Below, piece after piece: positions 18,732-28,400 of a stretch of DNA of 64,000 nucleotides. Below the pieces are notes generated by a model that worked only from the letters and a program-made list of their open reading frames with translations, did no database searches and was not told the origin of the DNA. The DNA is from Amycolatopsis australiensis (GTDB lineage: Bacteria; Actinomycetota; Actinomycetes; Mycobacteriales; Pseudonocardiaceae), in NCBI RefSeq assembly GCF_900119165.1, contig NZ_FPJG01000006.1:8036001-8100000 (forward strand), given 5' to 3'. The number at the start of each line of letters is the position of its first letter. Positions within the stretch are counted from its first letter, which is position 1. Position numbers and translations under genes: made by a program.

Positions 18732-19934
18732 CTACTTCCCCTCGATGATCGAACCGGCCCGCGCGCGAGCCCAGCGCTCGGCGGCGAGAACGTCCTCGAC
18801 GTCGCGCGGTTCGCGACGCCACTCGTCGGCGGCTCCCACCACCTCGGAAACAGTGTCCACTATCGACGTGAAGCCGGTGTTCTGCGCGAGGAAGGCGGAC
18901 ACGAGCTCCTCGTTCGCGGCGTTGTAGACGGCGGGCAGGCAGCCGCCAACGGTGCCGCAGTGGCGGGCCAGCTCGACGGCCGGGAAGGCTTCGTCGTCGA
19001 GCGGCTCGAACGTCCAGGTCGCGGCCGTGTCCCAGGTGCACGCGGCGGCGGCGCCGGGGACGCGGTCGGGCCAGTGCAGCGCGAGCGCGATCGGCAGCCG
19101 CATGTCGGGCGGGCTGGCCTGGGCGATCGTCGAGCCGTCGGTGAAGGTCACCATCGAGTGAACGATCGACTGCGGGTGCACGGTGACGTCGATCTTCTCC
19201 GGCGGGATGCCGAACAGCAGCGCCGCCTCGATCAGCTCCAGGCCCTTGTTGACCAGCGTCGCCGAGTTGATCGTGATCAGCGGGCCCATCGACCAGGTCG
19301 GGTGCGCCATCGCCTGCTCGACGGTGACGCCGGCCAGCTCGGCGCGCTTGCGGCCGCGGAACGGGCCGCCGGAGGCGGTGAGGACGAGCCGGGCGACCTC
19401 GTCCTGGCGGCCGGCGCGCAGGGCCTGCGCGATGGCGGAGTGCTCGGAGTCGACCGGCACGAGCTGACCGGGCTTCGCGGCGGCGAGCACCAGCGGCCCG
19501 CCGGCGATGAGGGACTCCTTGTTCGCGAGCGCGAGGGTGGCGCCGGTGGCGAGCGCTTTGAGCGTCGGCTCGAGACCGCGGGAGCCGGGCAGGGCGTTGA
19601 GGACGGTGTCGACCTTCACGGCGTCGATCAGTTCGGTGACGGCGTCGGAGCCCGCGAAGAGGCGCGGAAGCTTGAACTCGCCCTGGGCGTAGCCCCGCTT
19701 CTGCGCTTCGGCGTACAGCGCGAGCTGCACGTCTTCGGCCGCCGTGGCCTTCGTCACGGCGACGGCCTCGACGCTGTGGGCGAGCGCCTGCGCGGCGAGC
19801 GCGGCCGGGTCGGCGCCGCCCGCCGCGATGCCGGCCACCCGGAAGAGGTGCGGGTTGCGGGCCGCGACGTCCAGGGCCTGCACGCCGATGGACCCGGTGG
19901 AGCCGAGCACGAGAACGCTTCGCGAGGTAGTCAT
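18732..19934 (-). CDS. dxr: 1-deoxy-D-xylulose-5-phosphate reductoisomerase
   Basis: This 400-residue NADPH enzyme makes MEP from DXP, the committed step of the MEP pathway and the target of fosmidomycin. It shows the NADPH motif GSTGSIG (11-17), the metal/substrate segment [19 protein letters not shown] and the [18 protein letters not shown] helix. It heads the dxr-rip1 pair. The next gene upstream (DUF2631) is divergent. Confidence 0.95.
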   Translation of the reverse strand: MTTSRSVLVLGSTGSIGVQALDVAARNPHLFRVAGIAAGGADPAALAAQALAHSVEAVAVTKATAAEDVQLALYAEAQKRGYAQGEFKLPRLFAGSDAVTELIDAVKVDTVLNALPGSRGLEPTLKALATGATLALANKESLIAGGPLVLAAAKPGQLVPVDSEHSAIAQALRAGRQDEVARLVLTASGGPFRGRKRAELAGVTVEQAMAHPTWSMGPLITINSATLVNKGLELIEAALLFGIPPEKIDVTVHPQSIVHSMVTFTDGSTIAQASPPDMRLPIALALHWPDRVPGAAAACTWDTAATWTFEPLDDEAFPAVELARHCGTVGGCLPAVYNAANEELVSAFLAQNTGFTSIVDTVSEVVGAADEWRREPRDVEDVLAAERWARARAGSIIEGK

Positions 19935-20028
19935 CGCGGGTCATTGTCGCGCGGGGCGTCTCCGCGGCGCACCCGGAGGTGTGGGATCATCGGCGGGTCC
20001 GAGGTTCACGGGTCTTGAGGAGTTCATC

Positions 20029-20286
20029 GTGGCAGGCAAGGCGGTCGAGAAGAGGCGACCCGAGGTCGACCCGCGCGACGAGCCGTCCGCGGCCTGGGGC
20101 TGGCACGGCTCCTTCCCGAAGGCCACCCGCATCGCCGGCTGGGTCAGCGCGGTCATCCTGCTGCTGATGATCAAGGGCAACCACGAGAACAACACCGAGA
20201 ACGTGTGGCTGGTCGGCCTGGCGCTGTTCATCGTCCTGCTGCTCGTGCTGGACATCCGCAAGCAGCGCACCGCCTGGCGCAAGTAG
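20029..20286 (+). CDS. DUF2631 small membrane protein
   Basis: An 85-residue protein: charged N-terminus (VEKRRPEVDPRDEPSAAWGWHG), then two hydrophobic helices (ATRIAGWVSAVILLLMI and VWLVGLALFIVLLLVLDI) joined by an Asn-rich loop. This is the DUF2631 pattern found near dxr in actinobacteria. GAGGAG lies 8 bases before GTG 20029. Function unknown. It is divergent from dxr with about 95 bp between. Confidence 0.8.
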   Translation: MAGKAVEKRRPEVDPRDEPSAAWGWHGSFPKATRIAGWVSAVILLLMIKGNHENNTENVWLVGLALFIVLLLVLDIRKQRTAWRK

Positions 20287-20298
20287 TTCGTTTCTCGC

Positions 20299-20304
20299 TA
20301 ACGT
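20299..20304 (+). promoter_or_regulatory. Possible -10 (TAACGT) for a leaderless cyclophilin mRNA
   Basis: TAACGT ends 7 bases before the ATG at 20312. No ribosome binding site is visible, so the message may begin at the start codon. Confidence 0.4.
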
Positions 20305-20311
20305 CCCCGGC

Positions 20312-20971
20312 ATGAAGCCGCGCTGGGGTCTGGCCGTGCTCGCTGTCCTGGGAGCTCTCGTGGTGCCTGCTACGCCGGCGGCCGCGTCGGCGCCGCTGAT
20401 CCGGTGCGAGTTCACGCCGACGCCGTCGAACCCGGCCGCGCGGCCGGTGGTCCGACCGGCGCCGTTCGCCTCGACACGCGGGACGGTGGACGTGACGTTC
20501 CGGTTCAACTACGGGCCGGTGACCGTGCGGCTCGACCGTGGCGGAGCGGCGCCTTGCGCGGTGCACAACATGGTTTCGCTGATTTCGCAGCGGTTCTACG
20601 ACCGGTCCCGGTGCTGGCGGCTGACCGACTCTGCACGGCTCGGTGTTCTCCAGTGCGGGGACATCTACGAAGTCGAGAAGGGCGGCCCCGGGTACCGCTT
20701 CCCGGACGAGGTGACCGGTTCGGAGACGTATCCGCGCGGGACGGTGGCCATGGGGAACCAGGGGCCCGGGACCAACGGGTCGGAGTTCTTCATCGTGCAT
20801 TCGTTCGCGAACATTCCGCCGCAGTATCCGGTGCTGGGTCACGTGGTGCGCGGGATGTCGGCCATCGACCGGATGGTGGCCGACGGGATCATTCCCAGCG
20901 ACCCGGACGGGCCGCTCGACGGTGCACCGGCGAAACCGGTGAAGATCCAGCGGGCCACGGTCGGCTGGTAG
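20312..20971 (+). CDS. Secreted cyclophilin-type peptidyl-prolyl isomerase
   Basis: A 219-residue precursor with a signal peptide (MKPRWGLAVLAVLGALVVP, cleavage near AAASA). The cyclophilin domain follows: FNYGPVTVRL, CAVHNMVSLI, FYDRSRCWRL, GTVAMGNQGPGTNGSEFFIV and YPVLGHVVRGMSAIDRMV. The catalytic Arg is in YDRSRCWR. Four cysteines may form extracytoplasmic disulfides. It would help fold proteins outside the membrane. It is not linked to the adjacent exporter by strand. Confidence 0.88.
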   Translation: MKPRWGLAVLAVLGALVVPATPAAASAPLIRCEFTPTPSNPAARPVVRPAPFASTRGTVDVTFRFNYGPVTVRLDRGGAAPCAVHNMVSLISQRFYDRSRCWRLTDSARLGVLQCGDIYEVEKGGPGYRFPDEVTGSETYPRGTVAMGNQGPGTNGSEFFIVHSFANIPPQYPVLGHVVRGMSAIDRMVADGIIPSDPDGPLDGAPAKPVKIQRATVGW

Positions 20972-21055
20972 GTCGGGGAACACGTATTTCCCGCCCGGAA
21001 GGCTGCTCCCGGTTCTCGAGGCCCTCGGTACGGCAGCCGGATCTCCGCTTCGCGC

Positions 21056-21072
21056 ATCAGTGATTCACTGAT
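21056..21072. repeat. 17-bp inverted repeat between convergent genes
   Basis: ATCAGTGA and TCACTGAT flank one base. Its AT-richness stands out in this genome. It may be a protein-binding site or part of the convergent termination zone. Confidence 0.4.
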
Positions 21073-21086
21073 CAGGGCGTCACAAA

Positions 21087-21123
21087 CGGGCCGGGCGCCA
21101 CCCTTTCGGTGACACCCGGCCCG
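21087..21123 (-). terminator. Terminator of the DHA2 exporter gene
   Basis: A 16-bp stem (21087-21102 with 21108-21123) closes a 5-base loop. On the minus-strand transcript every pair holds, two of them G-U, and TTTG follows, which points to use for the minus-strand gene. Confidence 0.75.
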
Positions 21124-21136
21124 AGACCAGGAAAAC

Positions 21137-22906
21137 TCAGCGTTCGCTGGACGGCGACACCAGCTCGCTCGGTCCGCCGCCGGACTCGCCCGCGACCGCC
21201 GCCAGTTCCTCGCCCACCGACTCGCCGTTCGCGCGGCGGGTGTCCTTCGTCAGCAGCGATGCCACCGCTCCGATCAAGCACACCGCGATCGCGAAACCGA
21301 ACGCCACCGCCAACCCCGACTGGAACGGGCCCGAGATCAAATTCGGGAAGAAGCTCCGGCCGGTCAAGAAGGACGCCTGGTCCGGCGGCAACGACGAGAG
21401 CTGACCGCCCAGCAACTGCTGGATCGGGTTGTACCCCAGGAACGCCGCGAACAGCACCGCCACCGCCGGCAGGTGGGCGATCTGGGCCGCCGATTCCGCC
21501 GGGACGCCGTGGGCCGTCAGGCCCGCGCTCATCGTCGACGGCAGGCTCGACGACAGGCCCGCGATGATCAAGCTGAAGAAGAACCCGATCGACAGCACCA
21601 TCGCCGCGTTCTGGAACGTCGTCATCATGCCCGCTCCCGAGCCGCGCGCGTCCGCCGGGAGGCTGTTCATCACCTCGGCTCGGTTCGGCGACGAGAACAT
21701 GCCCATCCCGATGCCGTTGACCAGCAGGATCGCCGCGAACGCCCAGTAGTCGAAGTTCACCGGCAGGATGATCAGCAGCAGGAAGGTCAGCGCCGTGAGG
21801 GCCAGGCCGCCCGAGGCCAGCATGCGGCTGCCGATCCGGTCGGCGAGGATGCCCGACGTCGGCGCCGCCAGCAGGAAGCCCACCGTCATCGGGAGCATGT
21901 AGATGCCCGCCCACAGCGGTGTCTGCTCGAACGTGTAGCCGTGCTGCGGCAGCCAGATCCCCTGCAGCCAGATGATCAGGATGAACTGCAGCCCGCCGCG
22001 GCCGAGGGACGCCGTCAGGTTCGCGATGTTGCCCCAGGTGAACGACCGGATCTTGAACAGCGACAGCCGGAACAGCGGGTTGTCGACCTTCGACTCGATG
22101 ACCACGAACGCCACCAGCACCGCCAGCCCGCCGATCAGGCAGGTCAGCACCATCGGGCTGCCCCAGCCGGTCGGCGACGAGCCGTACGGCTGGATGCCGT
22201 ACGTGATGCCGACCAGCACCGCGATCAGCCCCACCGCGAACGTGATGTTGCCCCACCAGTCCATCCGCGCGTGCTTGCGGATCCCGGTGTCGTGCAGCTT
22301 GAGGTAGGCCCAGATCGTGCCGATCACGCCGAACGGCACCGACACCAGGAAGATCAGGTTCCAGTCGACCGGCGCCAGCACGCCGCCGACGACCAGGCCG
22401 AGGAACGAGCCCGCGATCGCCGCGACGCCGTTCATGCCCAGCGCCAGTCCGCGCTGGTTGGCCGGGAAGGCGTCGGTCAGGATCGCCGACGAGTTCGCCA
22501 TCAGGAACGCACCGCCGATGCCCTGCACGATCCGCCAGCCGATCAGCCACAACGCGGCCGCGTCGCCGTCGAACCACGTGACGGCCAGCATGATCGACGA
22601 CACCGTGAACACCGCGAAGCCGAGGTTGTACATCCTGGCGCGGCCGTACATGTCGCCGAGCCTGCCGAAGCTCACCACCAGCACCGCGGTGACCACCAGG
22701 AAGCCCATGATCATCCACAGCAGGTAGCTCGTGTTGGCCGGTTCCAGGGGGTTGATGCCGATGCCCTTGAAGATGTCGGGCAGCGCGATCAGCACGATCG
22801 AGGAGTTGATCGTGGCGATCAGCATGCCCAGCGTCGTGTTGGACAGCGCGATCCACTTGTACCGCGGCCCCAGTTCCGCGATCGAATACGTCCGGCGTTC
22901 CGCCAC
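21137..22906 (-). CDS. DHA2-family (EmrB/QacA-like) MFS drug exporter
   Basis: A 589-residue protein with about 14 hydrophobic helices. Motif A GRLGDMYGRARMYNLG lies after helix 2, and the motif C-like AIAGSFLGLVVGGVLAPVDWN is in helix 5. The C-terminal 50 residues are a charged cytosolic tail. These pumps expel lipophilic drugs by proton antiport. GTG 22906 has AGAAGGG 8 bases upstream. A promoter with an overlapping dyad lies 35-60 bp upstream, so it is probably repressor-controlled, though no TetR/MarR gene is adjacent. Confidence 0.88.
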   Translation of the reverse strand: MAERRTYSIAELGPRYKWIALSNTTLGMLIATINSSIVLIALPDIFKGIGINPLEPANTSYLLWMIMGFLVVTAVLVVSFGRLGDMYGRARMYNLGFAVFTVSSIMLAVTWFDGDAAALWLIGWRIVQGIGGAFLMANSSAILTDAFPANQRGLALGMNGVAAIAGSFLGLVVGGVLAPVDWNLIFLVSVPFGVIGTIWAYLKLHDTGIRKHARMDWWGNITFAVGLIAVLVGITYGIQPYGSSPTGWGSPMVLTCLIGGLAVLVAFVVIESKVDNPLFRLSLFKIRSFTWGNIANLTASLGRGGLQFILIIWLQGIWLPQHGYTFEQTPLWAGIYMLPMTVGFLLAAPTSGILADRIGSRMLASGGLALTALTFLLLIILPVNFDYWAFAAILLVNGIGMGMFSSPNRAEVMNSLPADARGSGAGMMTTFQNAAMVLSIGFFFSLIIAGLSSSLPSTMSAGLTAHGVPAESAAQIAHLPAVAVLFAAFLGYNPIQQLLGGQLSSLPPDQASFLTGRSFFPNLISGPFQSGLAVAFGFAIAVCLIGAVASLLTKDTRRANGESVGEELAAVAGESGGGPSELVSPSSER

Positions 22907-22932
22907 TGTGCAACCCTTCTGCTCGCCAGTCC

Positions 22933-22968
22933 CTTAGCTAGGCTAAGCAACTTGCTTGCGTATGGCAA
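22933..22968 (-). promoter_or_regulatory. Promoter and overlapping operator of the DHA2 exporter
   Basis: On the minus strand, TTGCCA (22968-22963) and TAGCCT (22945-22940) are 17 bases apart, a good -35/-10 pair. A perfect dyad, CTTAGC-TAG-GCTAAG (22933-22947), covers the -10, so a bound repressor would block polymerase. Confidence 0.6.
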
Positions 22969-23031
22969 CCAAGTCCGCGGATCGCCTGCGAGAGCATGAT
23001 CACACTCGCTTGACTGTCCTTTGTGGAGTCT

Positions 23032-24483
23032 TTACTGAGCGCGCAGGACGCGGCCCAGGATCGCGACGCCCTCCGCGATCTCCGTCGCCGTCCTGGCCGC
23101 GTAGCCGAGGACCAGGCCCGGGCGTCCGGGCCGCTGGCGGTGCCACGACAGCGGCTGCGCCTTCACGCCCTCCGCGAGCGCGGCCGCCGCCAAGGCGACG
23201 TCGTCGACGCCGGGCTCGAACGTGACCGTCAGGTGCAGGCCCGCCGCCGCGCCGTGGACCACCGCCGCGGGCAGGTCCGTGGCCAGCGCGCGGATCATCG
23301 CGTCGCGGCGACGGCGGTGCCGGGCCCGGACCACCCGCAGCTGCCGCTCCAGCTCGCCGGTCTCCATCAGCCGGGCCAGGACCAGCTGGGCCAGCACCGC
23401 GTTGCCGAGGTCGGCGAACCGCTTCGCCGCCACCAGGTCGTCCCGGAACCGCGGCGGCGCCAGCAGCCAGCCGACCCGCAACGCCGGTGCCAGCAGCTTC
23501 GAGACGCTGCCCGTGTAACAGACGTCCGGCAGCATCGACCGGACCGCGGGCACCGGCGCGCGGTCGTAGCGGTGCTCGGCGTCGTAGTCGTCTTCGATGA
23601 CGATGCCGCCCTCGGCCGCCCAGCGCATCAGGTGGCGGCGGCGCTCGCCGCCCAGCACCACGCCCATGGGGAACTGGTGGGCCGGGGTCACCAGCACCGC
23701 CGGGGCGTTCAGGTCCGCGACCCGCAGGCCGTCGTCGTCCACCGGGACCGGCGGGGTCGCCAGGCCGCAGTGGTGCAGGTGCTGGCGGGCGCCGAGCGAG
23801 CCGGGGTCTTCGACGGCGACCGTGCCGACGCCGTGCTGCCGCAGCACCTCCCCCACCAGCGTCAGCGCCTGGGCGACCCCGGACACCACGATGATCTCGC
23901 CGGGGTCCACGCGGATGCCGCGGTTGCGCGCGAGCCAGTGCGACACCGCCTGGCGCATCGCCGGCGCGCCGCGCGGGTCGCCGTAGCCGAAGTGGGCAGG
24001 CTCCAGGTCGTCCAGCACCGCGCGTTCGGCCTTCAGCCACGCCGCGCGCGGGAACGCCGTCAAGTCCGGCACGCCCGGTGTCAGGTCGATCCGGGCCGGC
24101 GCCGCGCGGACCGCGTCGAAGACCTCCGCACCCGGCAACGGCGTGATCACCTTCGAAGGCGGCGGCGCCGGCGCCGGGGCGGGCGGCAGGACGGGCGCGG
24201 CGACCACCACCGTGCCCGCGCGGCCGCGGCCCGCGGCGTGACCGTCGTCGATCAGCCGCTGGTACGCCTCCGTCACCACGCCCCGCGACACCCGCAGCTC
24301 GGCGGCCAGCACGCGCGACGCGGGCAGCCTGCCGCCGACCGGGAGCCTGCCGTCGGCGACGGCGGCGCGCAGCTGCCCGGCGAGCCAGTCCGCGAGCCCG
24401 CCCGGCGGCGCCTCCCGGACGTCCAGCTGCAGGAAGTCCGACCCTATGGACCCCTCCGCAGGGGCGGTTTTGGCTCTGTCCAT
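23032..24483 (-). CDS. MocR/PdxR-type GntR-aminotransferase fusion regulator
   Basis: A 483-residue fusion. Residues about 25-95 form a GntR winged helix (PASRVLAAELRVSRGVVTEAYQRLIDDG), and 120-483 form a fold-type I aminotransferase-like domain with PLP lysine Lys329 (SVSKLLAPALRVGW) and IEDDYDAEHRYD. Such proteins sense PLP or amino compounds and usually regulate the divergent gene. Here only 28 bp separates it from a methyltransferase gene, the likely target. ATG 24483 is chosen over an upstream Met that would lie across that gap. Confidence 0.88.
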   Translation of the reverse strand: MDRAKTAPAEGSIGSDFLQLDVREAPPGGLADWLAGQLRAAVADGRLPVGGRLPASRVLAAELRVSRGVVTEAYQRLIDDGHAAGRGRAGTVVVAAPVLPPAPAPAPPPSKVITPLPGAEVFDAVRAAPARIDLTPGVPDLTAFPRAAWLKAERAVLDDLEPAHFGYGDPRGAPAMRQAVSHWLARNRGIRVDPGEIIVVSGVAQALTLVGEVLRQHGVGTVAVEDPGSLGARQHLHHCGLATPPVPVDDDGLRVADLNAPAVLVTPAHQFPMGVVLGGERRRHLMRWAAEGGIVIEDDYDAEHRYDRAPVPAVRSMLPDVCYTGSVSKLLAPALRVGWLLAPPRFRDDLVAAKRFADLGNAVLAQLVLARLMETGELERQLRVVRARHRRRRDAMIRALATDLPAAVVHGAAAGLHLTVTFEPGVDDVALAAAALAEGVKAQPLSWHRQRPGRPGLVLGYAARTATEIAEGVAILGRVLRAQ

Positions 24484-24511
24484 CGAGCCATTGTGGCAGC
24501 ACGCTGGGCTC

Positions 24512-25297
24512 ATGGACACCACTTACGTGCACGGGTACACCGCTCCCGAAGCCCGCCGCCTCGGCGACCAGGCCGACACGCTCGCCGAGCTGCTGCACGC
24601 CGGCACGGCCTACCCCGCCGGGAGCCGGGTGCTGGAGGTCGGCTGTGGCGTCGGCGCCCAGACCGTCCACCTCCTGGCCCGCAGCCCCCACGCGCGGCTG
24701 ACCGCGGTCGACGTCTCGGCGGAGTCCCTGGCCGAGGCCAGGGCCAGGGTCGGGCCGGGCGTCGAGTTCCGCCAAGCCGACCTGTTCACCCTCGACGGCG
24801 AGTACGACCACCTTTTCGTGTGTTTCGTGCTGGAGCACCTCGCGGAGCCGGAAAAGGCGCTGACGCACCTGAAAACCCTGCTGCGGCCGGGCGGCACCAT
24901 CACCGTGGTCGAAGGCGACCACGGGTCGGCGTTCTTCCACCCGCGCAGCGAGCACGCCCAGGCCGCGATCGGGTGCCTCGTCCGCCTGCAGGCCGGCGCC
25001 GGCGGCGACGCGCTCATCGGGCGGCGCCTGTACCCGCTGCTCGACGCCGCGGGGTTCGCCGAGGTGCGCGTCGAACCCAGGACGGTCTACGCCGACGCGT
25101 CCCGGCCCGCGCTGGTCACCGGCTTCACCCGCGACACGTTCACCGCGATGGTCGAAGGGGTCGGCGAAACCGCCGTCGCGCGCGGGCTCGCCACCGCGGA
25201 CGGCTGGGCCCGCGGGGTCGCCGACCTGCACCGCACCACCGGGCCGGACGGCACCTTCCACTACACGTTCTTCAAGGCGACGGGACGGGCGTCGTGA
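24512..25297 (+). CDS. Class I SAM-dependent methyltransferase
   Basis: A 261-residue enzyme with motif I VLEVGCGVGAQT (about 41-52), the acidic ribose-binding end of strand 2 (LTAVDVSAESL), and LLRPGGTITVVEGDHGS. The N-terminal YVHGYTAPEARRLGDQADTL is shared by ubiquinone/menaquinone-like and small-molecule methyltransferases. Substrate unknown. Its stop overlaps a GTG opening a 55-codon frame. It is divergent from the MocR regulator. Confidence 0.85.
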   Translation: MDTTYVHGYTAPEARRLGDQADTLAELLHAGTAYPAGSRVLEVGCGVGAQTVHLLARSPHARLTAVDVSAESLAEARARVGPGVEFRQADLFTLDGEYDHLFVCFVLEHLAEPEKALTHLKTLLRPGGTITVVEGDHGSAFFHPRSEHAQAAIGCLVRLQAGAGGDALIGRRLYPLLDAAGFAEVRVEPRTVYADASRPALVTGFTRDTFTAMVEGVGETAVARGLATADGWARGVADLHRTTGPDGTFHYTFFKATGRAS

Positions 25298-25461
25298 CCG
25301 CCCGGCGGCGGCTCGCGGGCAGCACGGACGTCGTAGACCGCGATCTGCAGCGGGTCGAACACGACCTCGGCGCGCTCGAACGCCGTTACCCGGCGACGCG
25401 GTCCAAAGCCGTCAAGTGGTTCCTGACCCGCCTCGCGCCGGGCAGGCACTCCCCGGCGTAA
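25294..25461 (+). CDS. Possible small protein coupled to the methyltransferase gene
   Basis: GTG 25294 overlaps the methyltransferase stop as GTGA and opens 55 codons ending at TAA 25459-25461. Third positions are almost all G or C. The product is basic and helical (VVDRDLQRVEHDLGALERRY, then WFLTRLAPG) and matches no family known to me. Its last 76 bases are antisense to the end of the large regulator gene, which lowers confidence: the GC3 signal there could be a shadow. Confidence 0.35.
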   Translation: MTARRRLAGSTDVVDRDLQRVEHDLGALERRYPATRSKAVKWFLTRLAPGRHSPA

Positions 25462-28400
25462 CAGGCCAGCGCGCGTTCCCAGTGCCCGCGCGCCGCCTCC
25501 GGGTCGCCGAGTGCGCAGCGGACCTCGCCCAGCCCGCAGTGGGCGCGTCCCTCCTCGGGACGGCAGCCGGTTTCCTTCGCCACGGCAAGGGCTTCCCGGT
25601 GGTGGCGCAGCGCGTCGGAGTACGCGCCCCGCGCCGCCGCCACCGCGCCGAGGCTGTTGAGCACCCGCGACTCCACGCCGCGGTCACCGCATTCGCGGGC
25701 CAGGCCCAGTGCCTCTTCGAGGTGCTGGGCCGCTTCGTCCGGCCTGCCCTGCGCCAGCCGGACGTCACCGAGGTGCTTCAGGGCGACGCTGCGGTTCGTC
25801 GGGCTGCCGGTCTCCCGCGCGATGTCCAGTGCCCGCCGCAGGTGGGCCGCGGCTTCCGGGTACCGGCCCCGCGCGTGCTCGATGTCGCCGAGGATGCCCA
25901 GCGCGTAGCCCTCGCTCACCCGCACGCCCATGGCGCGGAAGTGGTCCAGTCCCGCCTCCAGCGCCCGCGCGGCTTCGTCGTGGCGGCCCAGCGCCGAGAG
26001 CGAGTCACCCATGTTGACCAGGGCGTAGCCCTCGCTGGTGCGGTCGGCGGTGTCGCGGGCCAGTGCACGCGCCTGTTCGAGGTGGCCGATCGCCTCGCCG
26101 TACCGGCCGATGCCGCGGCAGGAGCAGCCGAGCACCACCAGCACCAGGCCTTCGCTGGTGCGGTCGCCGGTTTTCCGGGCCAGCGCTAGGGCTTCCGTCG
26201 AGTACGTGATCGCTTCGGCGAAACGGCCCAGTGCCCGGCAGACCAGGCCGAGCGTGTTGAGCACGTGGATCTCGGTGCGCCGGTCACCGGTTTCGCGGAC
26301 GAGCACGAGCGCTTCTTCCAGGTACCGCAACGCTTCCCGGGACCGGCCGACCCGCCAGTGGCCGAGCGCGATCAGCGTGAGCGGCTCGGCTTCGGCGGCC
26401 CGGTCGCCGGCGTCGCGGGCCAGCGCCGACGCGTGCGTGTGCAGCACGAGCGCTTCCTCGTGGTAGCCGCCGACATCGAGGTAGTGCCACAGGATCCCGG
26501 ACAGCAGCCGCAGGTGCTCGGCCCACCCGTGCCGGGTCGCGTACGCGGCGACCGCGAGGAGGTTGCGGCGCTCGGCCTCCAGCCACGCCTGCGCGTCGGG
26601 CACCTCGGCCCCGGGGGCCGGCACCACCGGCCGCAGGTGCCGTTCCTGCGGCAGGACGGCGTCCATGGCCTGCGCCGCCGACCGGACGTAGAAGTCGAAC
26701 AGCCGCTCCCGCGCCGCGTGGCTCCCGGCCGGATCGGCGGCCGCCAGTTCGGCGGCGTAGACCCGCAGCAGGTCGTGCTGCTGGACGCGGTTCCCGCCGG
26801 TCTCCTGCACGAGGTGGGCGCGCACCAGCGCGCCGGTCAGCCGTTCCGCCTCCGGCAGCGTGACGTCCGCGAGTGCGGCGATCGCCGACGGCGTCAGGTC
26901 CCGGCCCGGGTGCAGCCCGCAGAGCCGGAACACGCGCGCGGCGTCGGCCGGGAGATGCCGGTAGGACCACGAGAAGACGGCGCGGACGGCGGTCAGCGGG
27001 TCGCCGCCGCCGTCCAGGAGATCGAGGCGGCGCTGTTCGTCGGCCAGCTCGGCCGCGAGCGCCGCCAGCCGCTCCCCGGGCCGGCTCAGCGCCAGCTCGG
27101 CCACCAGCCGCAACGCCAGCGGCAGCCGGGCCGCGTAGCCGATCAGCGCCGCGGTGGCGTCCGGTTCGTCCTCGGCACGCCGGCCGAGCAGCGTCCGGAG
27201 CAGGTCCAGGGCCTCGTCCCCGGTCAGCAGGTCGACGAGCACGCGGCGGGCGCCGTGCCGGGCGACCAGGCCGGGCAGGGCGTCCCGGCTGGTCACCAGC
27301 ACCAGGCAGGACGGCGAGCCGGGCAGCAGCGGCCGGACCTGCCCGACCGAGCCGGCGTTGTCCAGCAGCAGCACCATCCGGCGGCCGGCGAGCAGGGTCC
27401 GGAACTTCGCGGCCCGCTCGTCGGGGTCGGCCGGGATGTCCGCGCCGCCGACGCCGAGGGCGCGCAGGAACCCCGACAGCGCGTCGCCCGGTTCGACCGG
27501 GCTGACCGTGCCGTAGCCGTGCAGGTCGAGGGAGAGCTGGCCGTCCGGGAACCGGTCGCGGTGCCGCTGGGCCCAGTGGACGGCGAGCGCGGTCTTGCCG
27601 ACGCCGCCGGTGCCGGACAGCACGGCGATGCGCGCGCCGGGATCGCCGCCCGCCAGGAGCGCGTCCAGCTCGGCCAGCTGGGCGGCGCGGCCGCGGAAGC
27701 CGGTGACGTCCGCGGGCAGCTGCGCGGGGACGCGGGAGGGCGGGGCCGGGGCGGCGAAGTCCTGCCGCAGCACCTGGCGCTGGGCCGCGCGCAGCTCGGG
27801 GCCGGGCTCGATGCCCAGCTCGGCCGCCAGCCGCCGCCGGATTTCCTCGAACACGCCGAGCGCGGCGGCCTGCCGGCCGGACGCGGCCAACGCCAGCATC
27901 AGCCGGGCGTGCGCGGACTCGTCGAGCGGCTCCTCGGCGGTCAGCGCCCGCAGCTGCACCGCCGCGTCCTCGGGGTCCGCGACCTCGGCGTAGGCCATCA
28001 CCGCCTTCGCGCGCTTCATCGCCAGCGCGAGCCGGGCGGGGTGCTGGCGCAGCCGTTCGACGTCGGCGAGCGCCGGACCGCGCCACAGCTCGAGCGCCTC
28101 GCGGTAGGCGCCCTTCTCCAGCAGCGCCTCGAAGCGCAGCAGGTCGAGGTCGTCCTCACCGGCCGCCAGCCGGTAGCCGCCCTTGTCGGTGGCGATCAGG
28201 CCGGCCGGGCGCAGCGCGCGCCGCAGCCGCGCCACGTAGGTGTGCAGCAGGTCCAGGCACGACGGCGGCGGTTCCGCCCAGACGACGTCGACGAGATCCT
28301 CGCGCCGCACGGTCCGGTTCGGCTGCAGGGCCAGCATCGCCAGCAGCAGGCGTTGCTTCTCCGCGCCGATCTCCACCGGCGAATCCCCGCGCCGCACGGT

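Noticed and set aside
17461..19944. Long minus-strand frame across rip1 and dxr
   Set aside because: It is a GC-rich shadow. The true proteins (dxr, rip1) occupy other frames with full family motifs.
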